A program made the position numbers and the translations under genes. Below the pieces are notes generated by a model. It was given only the letters and a program-made list of their open reading frames with translations, was not told where the DNA came from and did not search any database. Source: Actinomycetota bacterium (GTDB lineage Bacteria > Actinomycetota > Rubrobacteria > Rubrobacterales > Rubrobacteraceae). Taken from it: a DNA stretch of 64,000 bases. The stretch covers positions 37,415-101,414 of the forward strand of contig CADDYV010000006.1 of the NCBI GenBank assembly GCA_902810695.1. Reading direction: 5' to 3'. Shown here piece after piece: positions 7,668 to 16,035 of this stretch; positions within the stretch are counted from its first letter, which is position 1; the number at the start of each line of letters is the position of its first letter.

Positions 7668-8867
7668 ATGACCGCAGGGAGCGATATCGGCGTTGGGCTC
7701 GTAGGCTACAAGTTCATGGGCAAGGCCCACTCCAACGCCTACCGGCAGGTCGCGCGCTTCTTCGACATCGAGCCCGTCCCGAAGATGGCCGCCATCTGCG
7801 GCAGGGACGAAGCAGCGGTGCGAGAGGCGGCGGACGTTTTAGGCTGGGAGTCCTGCGAGACCGACTACCGCAGCCTCATCGAGCGCGAGGACATAGAGCT
7901 GGTGGACATAGCTTCGTCGGGCGACACGCACCATGAGTTCGCCTTGGCCGCTCTGGAGGCCGGGAAGCACGTGCTGTGCGAGAAGCCGCTCGCCAACACG
8001 CTCTCCGAGGCACGCGAGATGGCCGAGGCCGCCCGGAAAGCCGAAACGGTCGCCATGGTCTGCCACAACTACCGGCGCGTCCCGGCAGTACAGCTCGCGA
8101 AGAAGCTCATCGAAGATGGACGCCTGGGTGAGATAAGGCACTGGCGGGCCGCCTACCTGCAGGACTGGCTGCTGGATCCCGAAGCTCCGCTGAGCTGGAG
8201 GCTCAGGAAAGAGACGGGAGGGGCTGGACCCCTCGCGGATTTGGGCTCGCACCTCATAGACCTCGCGCACTTTCTGGTAGGACCCATAATCGAGGTCGTA
8301 GGTACCGCCGAGACTTTCGTCAAGGAGCGCCCGCTCGAAAGCGGAGACGGGGTGGGAGATGTAACGGTGAACGACGCTGCGGCGTTTTTGGCGCGCTTTG
8401 AGTGCGGGGCCATAGGGACTTTCGAAGTGAGCCCCCTGGTCGCGGGGCGCAAGGCGAAGGAGTCCTTCGAGATCAACGGCTCAAACGGCAGCCTCGTCTT
8501 CGACCTGGAGCGCATGAACGAGCTGCAGGTGCATTTCGTGGATGAGGAGCCCGAAATGTCCGGGTTCCGCACAGTTTTGGTAACAGAACCCGAGCACCCC
8601 TACATGAAAGGGTGGTGGCCGCCGGGGCACATTATCGGCTACGAGCACACCTTCGTGCACACCATCAAAGACCTTCTCGACGGGATAAAGACCGGCAAAA
8701 GCCCGCAACCGACCTTCGAGGACGGATACCGTTGCCAGGCGGTCATAGATGCCGTGGAGCGGAGCGTGGAGAGCCGGGAGTGGACCACGCCCGCCGTTGT
8801 TTACGAGACGAAAGCGGATAGATCGGGGGGCGGGATGGGGAGTGAAGCCGCAAAGGGATGTATGTGA
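7668..8867 (+). CDS. Gfo/Idh/MocA oxidoreductase (paralog 2, levoglucosan/inositol dehydrogenase-like)
   Basis: This 399-residue dehydrogenase is longer than the other two in the operon. It has the Rossmann motif GLVGYKFMGKAHSNAY, CEKPLA near residue 105, and a C-terminal domain with YLQDW, PLSWR and LGSHLIDLAHFLVG. From memory this combination resembles a clade containing levoglucosan dehydrogenase and broad-range inositol/sugar dehydrogenases. It begins 4 nt after the previous stop (ATG 7668; GTG 7665 is also possible) and ends just before the next start, so it is cotranscribed. A role on another inositol isomer or a sugar is an inference. Confidence 0.86.
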   Translation: MTAGSDIGVGLVGYKFMGKAHSNAYRQVARFFDIEPVPKMAAICGRDEAAVREAADVLGWESCETDYRSLIEREDIELVDIASSGDTHHEFALAALEAGKHVLCEKPLANTLSEAREMAEAARKAETVAMVCHNYRRVPAVQLAKKLIEDGRLGEIRHWRAAYLQDWLLDPEAPLSWRLRKETGGAGPLADLGSHLIDLAHFLVGPIIEVVGTAETFVKERPLESGDGVGDVTVNDAAAFLARFECGAIGTFEVSPLVAGRKAKESFEINGSNGSLVFDLERMNELQVHFVDEEPEMSGFRTVLVTEPEHPYMKGWWPPGHIIGYEHTFVHTIKDLLDGIKTGKSPQPTFEDGYRCQAVIDAVERSVESREWTTPAVVYETKADRSGGGMGSEAAKGCM

Positions 8868-8878
8868 AGGAGGAGCGA

Positions 8879-9919
8879 ATGGGGAACTCTGAGCAGCTCG
8901 CGGTCGGCGTCATCGGGACGGGTGGTATGGGTAGCATGCACGCCGAGAACCTGCACGCGAGGGTCGCGAATGCCCGGCTGGCCGCCGTTTCCGACGTGGA
9001 TATAGCGCGGGCCGGTGAGATCGCCGAGAGGTACGGTTCCGTCGCTGTTTTCGGGGAGGCTGTGGAGCTGATCCGGGACGAGGAGATCGAGGCTGTGGTG
9101 ATCTCCTCCCCAGACCAAACCCACGCGCCCCTGGTGCTGGAGTGCTTGAAGAACAGGAAGCCAGTGCTCTGTGAGAAGCCGCTTGCGGATAGCGCCGATG
9201 CAGCCCTGGAGATCTTGGAGGCCGAAGTCGAGCTGGGTCGGAAGCTGGTGCAGGTGGGTTTTATGCGCCACTACGACCCGCAGCACGTCGCGGTGAAAGA
9301 AGAGGTTGCCTCTGGAGCCGTCGGCACCCCCGTGGTGTTCAAGGGGTGGCACAGGAACGCGGACCAGAACCCCGGCATAACCTCCGAGTGGGTCGTCATA
9401 AACGCGACGATCCACGATATAGACTCAGCCCGGTGGTTCATCGGAGAGGAGATCGAAGAGGTCTATGTCCGGGGGATGAACACCGCGCCGAAGCTCGGCG
9501 AGGACGTGTGGGACGTGCAGTTGATCCAGTTCTCCACCACCGGCGGACGCATGGGTTCTATCGAGACGAACGTGGTCTCGGGCTACGGCTACGAGGTGGG
9601 GGTGGAGATCGTGGGCGAGAGCGGTGTTGTCCGCACAGCGCCGCCGAGCGGAGCGGTGGTGCGCCGGGAGCGCGCGGCTTCCCAGCGGATAGAGGATGGC
9701 TGGCTGGAGCGGTTCCACACGGCGTACGTGATCGAAGTCCAGAATTGGGTCGAGTCTCTGCGAAACGGGGGGCCGACCGGACCGGACGCCTGGGACGGGT
9801 ACGCCTCGCTCGTCGTCGCCGACGCCTGCATCGCCTCGCTGCGTTCGGGGTCTCCCCAGAAAGTGGCGAGGTTGGAGATGCCGCTGCTCTATGGCGAGGG
9901 ACTGGAGGTGGCGAAGTGA
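8879..9919 (+). CDS. iolG: Gfo/Idh/MocA oxidoreductase, inositol 2-dehydrogenase type (paralog 3)
   Basis: The protein has 346 residues. It carries GVIGTGGMGSMHAENL at the N-terminus, CEKPLA at about residue 100, and INATIHDIDSARWF with the conserved histidine/aspartate pair of the substrate domain at about residue 180. The ATG at 8879 is preceded by GAAGGAGG; an in-frame ATG at 8858 overlapping the previous gene has no comparable site. The last codons contain GGAGGTG, which serves the next gene, whose GTG overlaps the TGA. It is nearer to paralog 1 than to paralog 2 by motif and length. Either could be the main myo-inositol dehydrogenase. Confidence 0.87.
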   Translation: MGNSEQLAVGVIGTGGMGSMHAENLHARVANARLAAVSDVDIARAGEIAERYGSVAVFGEAVELIRDEEIEAVVISSPDQTHAPLVLECLKNRKPVLCEKPLADSADAALEILEAEVELGRKLVQVGFMRHYDPQHVAVKEEVASGAVGTPVVFKGWHRNADQNPGITSEWVVINATIHDIDSARWFIGEEIEEVYVRGMNTAPKLGEDVWDVQLIQFSTTGGRMGSIETNVVSGYGYEVGVEIVGESGVVRTAPPSGAVVRRERAASQRIEDGWLERFHTAYVIEVQNWVESLRNGGPTGPDAWDGYASLVVADACIASLRSGSPQKVARLEMPLLYGEGLEVAK

Positions 9920-10815
9920 GAGACGAGCCGCGTATCGCCGGGGCCCCGATCTCCTGGGGCGTCATCGAGGTCCCGGACTGGGGCTACCAGATGCCCGCCG
10001 AACGACTCCTCGGCGAGGCCGCCGCAATCGGGCTTACGGCGATGGAGGCGGGGCCGGAGGGCTTCCTTCCACAGGACCCCGCGGAGGTCGCGTCCATCCT
10101 CTCCGAACACGGCCTCGGTCTCGTCGGCGGGTTCGTCCCCGCCGTGCTGCACGAGCCGAGCCTTCGCCAGGAAGGGCTCGACGTCGTCGAGCGCCGGGCG
10201 AAGTTCTTCTCCGCAGCCGGAGCGGATACGCTGGTGCTCGCTGCGGCCACCGGCTCGGAGAGCTACGAAGAGGTTGTGGACCTGGGTGAGGCCGCCTGGA
10301 GAGAGCTCTTCGAGAACCTCTCCAGGGTGGAAGACATCTGTGCCCGCTGCGGCCTCACCGTCGTGCTCCACTCCCACTACGGGACCGTCATCGAGAACGA
10401 CCGGCAACTATGGCGCTTCCTCGAAGGCAGCGAGATGGGGCTTTGTCTGGACACCGGGCATCTCGTCGTCGGGGGGAGCGACCCGGTGGAGGTCGCCGAG
10501 CAGGCCGCAGACCGGGTGAAGCACGTCCACCTCAAAGACGTAGACCGGGATGTGGCGCGGCGGCTCGGGAGCCGGGAGTTGGACTTCAAGGGAGCCTGCC
10601 GCGCAGAGGCGTTCAAGCCGCTCGGCGACGGAGATGTGGACGTGGCAAGGCTCCTGGAGATTCTGGACCGCTCGGGCTACCGGGGCGGGTACGTGCTGGA
10701 GCAGGACTGCGTGGTCGAGACCGAACCGCCCGAGGGAGCAGGCCCGGTGGACGACATACGCAAGAGCCTGCGGTTCCTGGAAACTGCTCTCGAAGGCTCC
10801 CGAAAGGCACGCTAG
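9916..10815 (+). CDS. iolE: Inosose dehydratase (IolE-like, AP endonuclease-2 TIM barrel)
   Basis: The protein has 299 residues and starts with APISWGVIEVPDWG, the typical opening of IolE/IolI proteins. Later blocks include LHSHYGTVIE, LCLDTGHLVVGGSDP and VKHVHLKDV, which carry the metal-binding His, Asp and Glu residues of the TIM-barrel isomerase/dehydratase family. IolE removes water from 2-keto-myo-inositol to give 3D-trihydroxycyclohexane-1,2-dione, the substrate of the next enzyme, IolD. The GTG start at 9916 overlaps the previous TGA and has GGAGGTG upstream. An IolI-type epimerase function is the main alternative, but adjacency to iolD favours IolE. Confidence 0.88.
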   Translation: MRDEPRIAGAPISWGVIEVPDWGYQMPAERLLGEAAAIGLTAMEAGPEGFLPQDPAEVASILSEHGLGLVGGFVPAVLHEPSLRQEGLDVVERRAKFFSAAGADTLVLAAATGSESYEEVVDLGEAAWRELFENLSRVEDICARCGLTVVLHSHYGTVIENDRQLWRFLEGSEMGLCLDTGHLVVGGSDPVEVAEQAADRVKHVHLKDVDRDVARRLGSRELDFKGACRAEAFKPLGDGDVDVARLLEILDRSGYRGGYVLEQDCVVETEPPEGAGPVDDIRKSLRFLETALEGSRKAR

Positions 10816-10909
10816 CGGTAGAGAGGAAATCTTTGCAGGAAGTTCCGGGAATGAAAGCGGCAAAAGGAGTGCGCGGTTGTGGTGCCGCGCGAGGAAGGGA
10901 GGTAGATCA

Positions 10910-12790
10910 GTGGCTACTACAAGATTGACGATGGCGCAGGCGCTGGTGCGCTTTCTGGCGAACCAGTACACCGAGCGCGACGGGGTAGAGCAGCGTCTCT
11001 TCGCCGGGTGTTTCGGCATCTTCGGCCACGGCAACGTCGCGGGCGTGGGACAGGCGCTGCAGCAGTATTCGAAGGAGCTTACCTACTACCAGGCCAGAAA
11101 CGAACAGGCGATGGTCCACACCGCCGCCGCCTACGCCCGCCAGAAGAACCGCCGGCAGACCCTGGCCTGCACCACCTCCATCGGCCCTGGGGCTACCAAC
11201 ATGACAACCGGTGCGGCGCTGGCGACCATCAATCGCCTGCCGGTGCTGCTCTTGCCGGGAGACATCTTCGCCTCCCGCGTCCCCGACCCAGTTTTGCAGC
11301 AGCTCGAAGCCCCGCACGACGGTACGCTCTCGGTCAACGACTGCTTCCGGCCCGTCTCGCGGTACTGGGACAGGATCTACCGTCCCGGGCAGCTCATCCC
11401 CGCGGCTCTTTCGGCGATGCGGGTGCTGACCAACCAGGCCGAGACCGGAGCGGTTACGCTCGCACTGCCCCAGGATGTGCAGGCCGAGGCTTACGACTAC
11501 CCAGAGGAGTTCTTCGAGAAGCGAGTGTGGCACATACCGCGCCCGCTGCCGGAGCCGGAGATGATCGAACGCGCCGCCTCCCTCATCCGCAGAGCCCACC
11601 GGCCCATGATCGTCGCCGGGGGAGGGGTGATCTACTCCGAAGCCACACAGGCTCTCAAGAACTTCGCCGAAGCCACCGGCATCCCCGTGGCAGAGACGCA
11701 GGCGGGCAAGGGCTCGATGCCCTATGATCACCCGCTGGCGCTCGGAGCCGTCGGCGCGACCGGCACCTTCGCCGCCAACCGCGCGGCCAGAGAAGCGGAT
11801 GTGGTGATCGGGGTGGGCACCCGCTATACCGACTTCACCACCGCCTCCAAGACCGCCTTCCAGAACCCCGAAGTCCAGTTTATCAACATAAACGTCGCGG
11901 ATTTCGATGCAGCCAAGCACGCCGGTCTCGCGCTGGTGGGCGATGCCCGCGCCACGCTCGAAGCTCTCTCCAAAGCCCTCGGAGATTACGAGGTCGAGGC
12001 TGGCTACAGGGAAGAGAGCGAGCGCGCAAACCGGGAGTGGGACAGGGAGGTAGAGCGACTCTACACGCTCGGGCACTCACCTCTGCCCGCCCAGAGCGAA
12101 GTCATAGGCGCGGTAAACGCTTCTTCGGAGCCTGAAGACGTGGTGATCTGCGCGGCGGGTTCGATGCCGGGAGATTTGCACAAGCTCTGGCGCACCAGAG
12201 ACCCCAAGGGCTACCACGTCGAGTACGGCTACTCGTGCATGGGATACGAGATCGCAGGCGGCTTAGGGGTCAAGATGGCCGCTCCGGAGCGCGAGGTCTA
12301 CGTCATGGTAGGCGACGGCTCCTACCTGATGATGAGCGCCGAGATAACCACCTCCATCCAGGAGGGCTACAAGCTCACCGTTGTCCTGGTGGATAACTCC
12401 GGCTTCTCCTCGATCGGGTCGCTCTCCCGCTCGGTAGGCTCCGAGGGCTTCGGCACCCACTACCGCTACCGCAAGGGCGGTTCGATCGGGCTGGACACCG
12501 AGGAGTCCCCTGGAGAGATCCTGCCCGTGGATCTCGCCAAGAACGCCGAGTCCCTGGGGGCGCACGTATTCCGGGCGAGAACAATAGGCGAACTCAAAGA
12601 CGCTCTGGCCGAGTCGAAGAGCGTGGACAGAACGGTCGTGATCCACATCCCCGTAGACCGCTACGAGGGCGTGCCCGACTACGAGTCCTTCTGGGACGTG
12701 CCGGTTGCGGAGGTCTCGGAGATGCAGAGCGTCATCGCCGCCCGCAAGGGGTACATTGCGAACAAGCAGGCCGAGCGCCGCTACCTGTAG
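10910..12790 (+). CDS. iolD: 3D-(3,5/4)-trihydroxycyclohexane-1,2-dione hydrolase (ThDP-dependent)
   Basis: This 626-residue protein has the three-domain layout of thiamine-diphosphate enzymes. The N-terminal Pyr domain has GCFGIFGHGNVAGVGQAL and then YARQKNRR with the ARNEQ glutamate; a central domain begins near residue 215; and the PP domain has GDGSYLMM at about residue 468 followed by LVDNSGF. The FGHGNVAG block is diagnostic of IolD, which opens the cyclohexane ring to 5-deoxy-glucuronate. The GTG start at 10910 sits 7 nt after GGGAGG. The gene follows iolE after 94 bp and precedes iolB by 16 bp. Length and motifs are complete. Confidence 0.95.
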   Translation: MATTRLTMAQALVRFLANQYTERDGVEQRLFAGCFGIFGHGNVAGVGQALQQYSKELTYYQARNEQAMVHTAAAYARQKNRRQTLACTTSIGPGATNMTTGAALATINRLPVLLLPGDIFASRVPDPVLQQLEAPHDGTLSVNDCFRPVSRYWDRIYRPGQLIPAALSAMRVLTNQAETGAVTLALPQDVQAEAYDYPEEFFEKRVWHIPRPLPEPEMIERAASLIRRAHRPMIVAGGGVIYSEATQALKNFAEATGIPVAETQAGKGSMPYDHPLALGAVGATGTFAANRAAREADVVIGVGTRYTDFTTASKTAFQNPEVQFININVADFDAAKHAGLALVGDARATLEALSKALGDYEVEAGYREESERANREWDREVERLYTLGHSPLPAQSEVIGAVNASSEPEDVVICAAGSMPGDLHKLWRTRDPKGYHVEYGYSCMGYEIAGGLGVKMAAPEREVYVMVGDGSYLMMSAEITTSIQEGYKLTVVLVDNSGFSSIGSLSRSVGSEGFGTHYRYRKGGSIGLDTEESPGEILPVDLAKNAESLGAHVFRARTIGELKDALAESKSVDRTVVIHIPVDRYEGVPDYESFWDVPVAEVSEMQSVIAARKGYIANKQAERRYL

Positions 12791-12806
12791 AAAGGAGAAT
12801 AACAGC

Positions 12807-13604
12807 TTGCTGGATCTCATAGTCAAGAGCAGAAGTCAGCCGGATACGAACGGCAGCGTCGTAAAGGTTACGCCGCAATCCGCCGGGTGGGATTGGGTAG
12901 GCTTCGAGGTGTTGAGGCTCGCGGACGGGCGGACCGTCGAGCGCCGCACCTACGACGAAGAGGTCTGCCTGGTGGTCCTCTCCGGCTACTGCACCGTTTC
13001 CACCGCAGACCACGAGTGGAGGGGCATCGGAGAGCGCGAGAGTCCCTTCGAGAGTGCTCCGTTTGCGATCTACCTGCCGCCCGGCATGACCTACCGCATC
13101 GAGGCTGTTACTTATCTGGAGCTGGCCGTCTGCTCAGCCCCCGCCGAGAAGGGGGTGGAGCCGCGCCTGATCCAACCCGACGACGTCGAGGTCGGCCCGC
13201 GCGGAACCGGCAACGCCGAGCGGGAGGTCAGAGACATCCTGATGGAAGCTCAGCCCGCCGAGCGGCTTCTGGTCACGGAGGTCATAACCCCACAGGGGCA
13301 CTGGTCGAGCTACCCGCCCCACAAGCACGACGAGGACAACCGACCCAACGAGACCTACCTGGAGGAGACCTACTACCACCGTGTGCAGCCGGAGAAGGGC
13401 TTCGCCTTCCAGCGGGTCTACAGCGAGGACCGTTCCTTAGACGAGACTCTTACCGTCAGTGACGGCGATACCGTGCTCGTGCCCCGGGGTTACCACACCG
13501 TCTCCGCTCCGCCGGGCTACGACCTCTACTACCTCAACGTCATGGCCGGACCCGTGAGGGAGTGGAGGGTCAAGAACGACCCCGACCACGAGTGGCTCTT
13601 CTAG
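12807..13604 (+). CDS. iolB: 5-deoxy-glucuronate isomerase
   Basis: This 265-residue protein has two cupin halves. The C-terminal one has SYPPHKHDEDN and ETYYHRVQPEKGFAFQRVY, which hold the histidine and glutamate metal ligands typical of IolB. It converts 5-deoxy-D-glucuronate to 5-dehydro-2-deoxy-D-gluconate, the substrate of the IolC kinase. The TTG start at 12807 has AAAGGAGAA 7 nt upstream; reading frames extending further upstream lie inside iolD and are not used. It completes the set E-D-B-C in one transcription unit. Confidence 0.94.
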   Translation: MLDLIVKSRSQPDTNGSVVKVTPQSAGWDWVGFEVLRLADGRTVERRTYDEEVCLVVLSGYCTVSTADHEWRGIGERESPFESAPFAIYLPPGMTYRIEAVTYLELAVCSAPAEKGVEPRLIQPDDVEVGPRGTGNAEREVRDILMEAQPAERLLVTEVITPQGHWSSYPPHKHDEDNRPNETYLEETYYHRVQPEKGFAFQRVYSEDRSLDETLTVSDGDTVLVPRGYHTVSAPPGYDLYYLNVMAGPVREWRVKNDPDHEWLF

Positions 13605-13790
13605 TCACATAAGAGAAACGGGAAAGAAGCAGAGAGATGCAGAGAACTTCGTCATCCTGCGGCTTCGGTGGCCGTGGCGATTCGGATTGCGGGAGCGCGG
13701 GTAGCGTCCCGGCTGAGGGGGAGCCGGAAGTCAAGGCCGGCGCGGCATCCGCCAGCGGTCGAGCCGATGTGGAAGAAAGGGTATAGAAAC

Positions 13791-14714
13791 ATGAAACCCA
13801 GACTCGGGCTGGTCGGGCTCGGCAACATAGGCGGGGCCATGTGCCGGCATCTGCTCAAGGCTGGATACGAGGTCACCGTCTACGACGTTAGCCCGGAAGC
13901 GATCTCGCGGCTGGAGAATACGTCTGCCGAACCGGTCGAGGAGTTGAAGATCCTGGCCGCCAGGGCGGACGTGGTGCTGCTCTCCCTGCCCAACTCCGAC
14001 ATCGTGGAGGGGGTTGTACTAGGAGAAGGTGGGCTGGTAGAGAGTTTCTCTGCCGGGAAAGTCCTGATAGACACCTCCAGCTCCAGGCCCTCTTCTACCC
14101 GGCGGATCGCCGGGACGCTCGCGAAGATGGGCGTGGAGATGCTCGACGCGCCCGTGAGCGGGGGTGTGCTGCGCGCCCGCGAAGGAAAGCTGGCCGTGAT
14201 GGTGGGGGGAGAGCGTCCGGTCTACGAGCGATGCCGCGGTATCCTGCAGGCATTCGGGGAGAGGATCTTCTACGTCGGAGGCCACGGCGCCGGGCACCTC
14301 GTCAAATCACTGAACAACCTGCTCTCGGCGATCACGCTCGCCAGCGCCGCGGAGGCAGCGATACTGGCCGGGAAATCCGGGATCCCCCTGGACGTGTTCA
14401 TTGATGTGATAAACGCGAGCAACGGGCGCAGCTACTCGACGGAGGTGAAGTTTCCCCGCTACATACTCGACCGCAGCTTCGACGATGGATTCTCGCTCGG
14501 CCTCATGAACAAGGATCTCGGGATAGCTCTCGACGCTGCCGCCGAGCAAGAGCTGCCCATGCCCATAGGCTCGGCAGTTTCCCGGATCTGGAACTCCGCG
14601 GCGGCGCGGGGGTTCGCCGAGAAGGACCACACCGCCATATACGCTTTTTTGGAAGACCTGTTGAGGGAATTGCCCGTACTCGAAGAGAACAGCCAGCGAT
14701 CGGAAGACGGATAG
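13791..14714 (+). CDS. 3-hydroxyisobutyrate dehydrogenase / beta-hydroxyacid dehydrogenase family
   Basis: The protein has 307 residues. It has GLVGLGNIGGAMCRHLLKAG (the NAD(P) motif), DAPVSGGVLRAREG (substrate block near residue 118) and GAGHLVKSLNN (catalytic Lys near residue 170), which define the beta-hydroxyacid dehydrogenase family. Members oxidise 3-hydroxyisobutyrate or reduce tartronate or malonate semialdehyde. Inside an inositol operon whose last step releases malonate semialdehyde, reduction of that aldehyde to 3-hydroxypropionate is an attractive inference. A 186-bp gap precedes it. I take ATG 13791 after GAAAGGG; an in-frame ATG at 13767 would add eight residues. Confidence 0.88.
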   Translation: MKPRLGLVGLGNIGGAMCRHLLKAGYEVTVYDVSPEAISRLENTSAEPVEELKILAARADVVLLSLPNSDIVEGVVLGEGGLVESFSAGKVLIDTSSSRPSSTRRIAGTLAKMGVEMLDAPVSGGVLRAREGKLAVMVGGERPVYERCRGILQAFGERIFYVGGHGAGHLVKSLNNLLSAITLASAAEAAILAGKSGIPLDVFIDVINASNGRSYSTEVKFPRYILDRSFDDGFSLGLMNKDLGIALDAAAEQELPMPIGSAVSRIWNSAAARGFAEKDHTAIYAFLEDLLRELPVLEENSQRSEDG

Positions 14715-14745
14715 ATCCCGCTGCTAGCTAGAAGGAAGGAGCCAG

Positions 14746-15168
14746 ATGGCCTCTCAAGAAGAGAAACAAGCGTACATTGATGAGATGGTCCGCAAGCGGG
14801 GCTACGTCCTCGACTACCACAAGGTCATGGCGAAGCACGACTACGAGGTGCTGCAGGCGGCCAACGGTCTCGTGGAGGCCGCCTATCTTGAGCAGCGACG
14901 GCTTGACCGCAAGACTAAAGAACTCATCTTCATCGCGAGCCTCACCGCGATGCGGGCGAGCAAGGGGCACATCCAGAGCCACATACGCGTCGCGCTGGAC
15001 CTCGGCCTCTCGAAGGAGGAGATACTCGAAGCCATAGAGATCACACTGCCCGAGGCGGGAGTAGTCGCCTTTCAGGAGGGCTTCGAGGCCTGGCGGGAGG
15101 TTACGGGCGCAGATGGCATGGAGCCCACGGTAGACGCGCATCAGGGCGGTTCTGGGGCGAGAGGTTAG
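14746..15168 (+). CDS. Carboxymuconolactone decarboxylase family protein (AhpD-like fold, no cysteine)
   Basis: The protein has 140 residues. The core KTKELIFIASLTAMRASKGH then LDLGLSKEEILEAIEI is a carboxymuconolactone decarboxylase domain. AhpD-type members need a CxxC pair, but this protein contains no cysteine at all, so it cannot be a thiol peroxidase partner. It follows the dehydrogenase by 31 bp and ends the inositol operon, with ATG after AAGGAAGGAG. A role as a decarboxylase or hydratase on a keto-acid intermediate is possible, but nothing in the sequence identifies the substrate. Confidence 0.85.
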   Translation: MASQEEKQAYIDEMVRKRGYVLDYHKVMAKHDYEVLQAANGLVEAAYLEQRRLDRKTKELIFIASLTAMRASKGHIQSHIRVALDLGLSKEEILEAIEITLPEAGVVAFQEGFEAWREVTGADGMEPTVDAHQGGSGARG

Positions 15169-15192
15169 CGCCTGGCCAGGCGGGACCGCCCT
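15143..15192. other. Strong inverted repeats in the convergent gap
   Basis: AGGGCGGT (15143-15150) pairs with ACCGCCCT (15185-15192), enclosing a perfect 14-bp palindrome CGCCTGGCCAGGCG (15169-15182). It covers the ends of two convergent genes. There is no T-run, so it is not a classical terminator, but it could terminate or stabilise both transcripts. Confidence 0.55.
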
Positions 15193-15988
15193 AGATCTCG
15201 AACTCGGAGTGCCGGCGGTCGGTGATAAACATGTGGCCGGGGCTGTGCGTGATCATGAGCGGCGGCCTGGCTTTCATAGCCACCGCCTGCGGCGTTACGC
15301 CGCAGGCCCAGAACACGGGCATCTGGTCCTCCGCGATTTCAACAACTTCGCCGAACTCGGGGGTGTTGAGATCCTTCACCCCCAACGCCTCTGGGTTACC
15401 GACGTGCACGGGCGCTCCGTGCATCGCCGGGTAGCGAGAGGTGACCGAGACTACCAGGGGTATCTCATCGGCTCGATACGGTCTCATGCTCACCACCATC
15501 GGACCGGAGAAAGCCCCGGAAGGCGCGCATTCGCGCGCGGTAACGTACATGGGCACGTTTCTTCCCTGCTCGACGTGTGCCAGGCGCAGCCCCGCGGCGA
15601 CCAGCGCAGCCTCGAAGGTGAAGCTACACCCGATCAGAAAAGAGATGAGATCATCCCGCCACAGATGAGAGATGTCTTGTGGTTCTCCAATCAGCTCTCC
15701 GTTCTCGTACACTCGGTATCTGGGAAGGTCGGTACGCAGGTCAGAGCCGGGAGCCATGAGCGTGGCTTCAGGGGATCCTTCCTCCGTAACCTCCAGAATA
15801 GGGCATGGTTTCGGGTTGTGCACGCAGAACCTGAGAAAGTCGAATGCGAGCTCGCGCGGCAGGATCACCAGATTGGCCTGCACAAAACCGGAGGCCAGCC
15901 CGCTCGTCGGCCCCGCGTATTCACCGCGCCGGATGCAGCTTCGCACCCGCGATGCGTTTTCATCAACAAGTTCCTGTTTCATTGCCAT
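15191..15988 (-). CDS. DUF1445 family protein (putative hydro-lyase / D-glutamate cyclase-like)
   Basis: The protein has 265 residues. GPTSGLASGFVQANLVILP near the N-terminus, FLIGCSFTFEAAL in the middle, GPMVVSMRP, and WACGVTPQAVAMKARPPLMITHSPGHM at the end identify the DUF1445/YcsI family, usually named putative hydro-lyase; vertebrate relatives include D-glutamate cyclase. Length is as expected. It is convergent with the inositol operon and is codirectional with, and downstream of, the lactonase-like gene, with 47 bp between them. The reaction here is unknown; a dehydration of a hydroxy acid would fit its neighbours but remains a guess. Confidence 0.85.
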   Translation of the reverse strand: MAMKQELVDENASRVRSCIRRGEYAGPTSGLASGFVQANLVILPRELAFDFLRFCVHNPKPCPILEVTEEGSPEATLMAPGSDLRTDLPRYRVYENGELIGEPQDISHLWRDDLISFLIGCSFTFEAALVAAGLRLAHVEQGRNVPMYVTARECAPSGAFSGPMVVSMRPYRADEIPLVVSVTSRYPAMHGAPVHVGNPEALGVKDLNTPEFGEVVEIAEDQMPVFWACGVTPQAVAMKARPPLMITHSPGHMFITDRRHSEFEI

Positions 15989-16035
15989 CCTTACTGCCTT
16001 GCCATCTCTCCACGACGAATTCTACTGCTGCGTCA

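Noticed and set aside
13637..13786. Possible 49-codon ORF between iolB and the dehydrogenase gene
   Set aside because: There is only a weak purine stretch upstream, the composition is Gly/Ser/Ala-rich like random high-GC frames, and I recognise no similarity.
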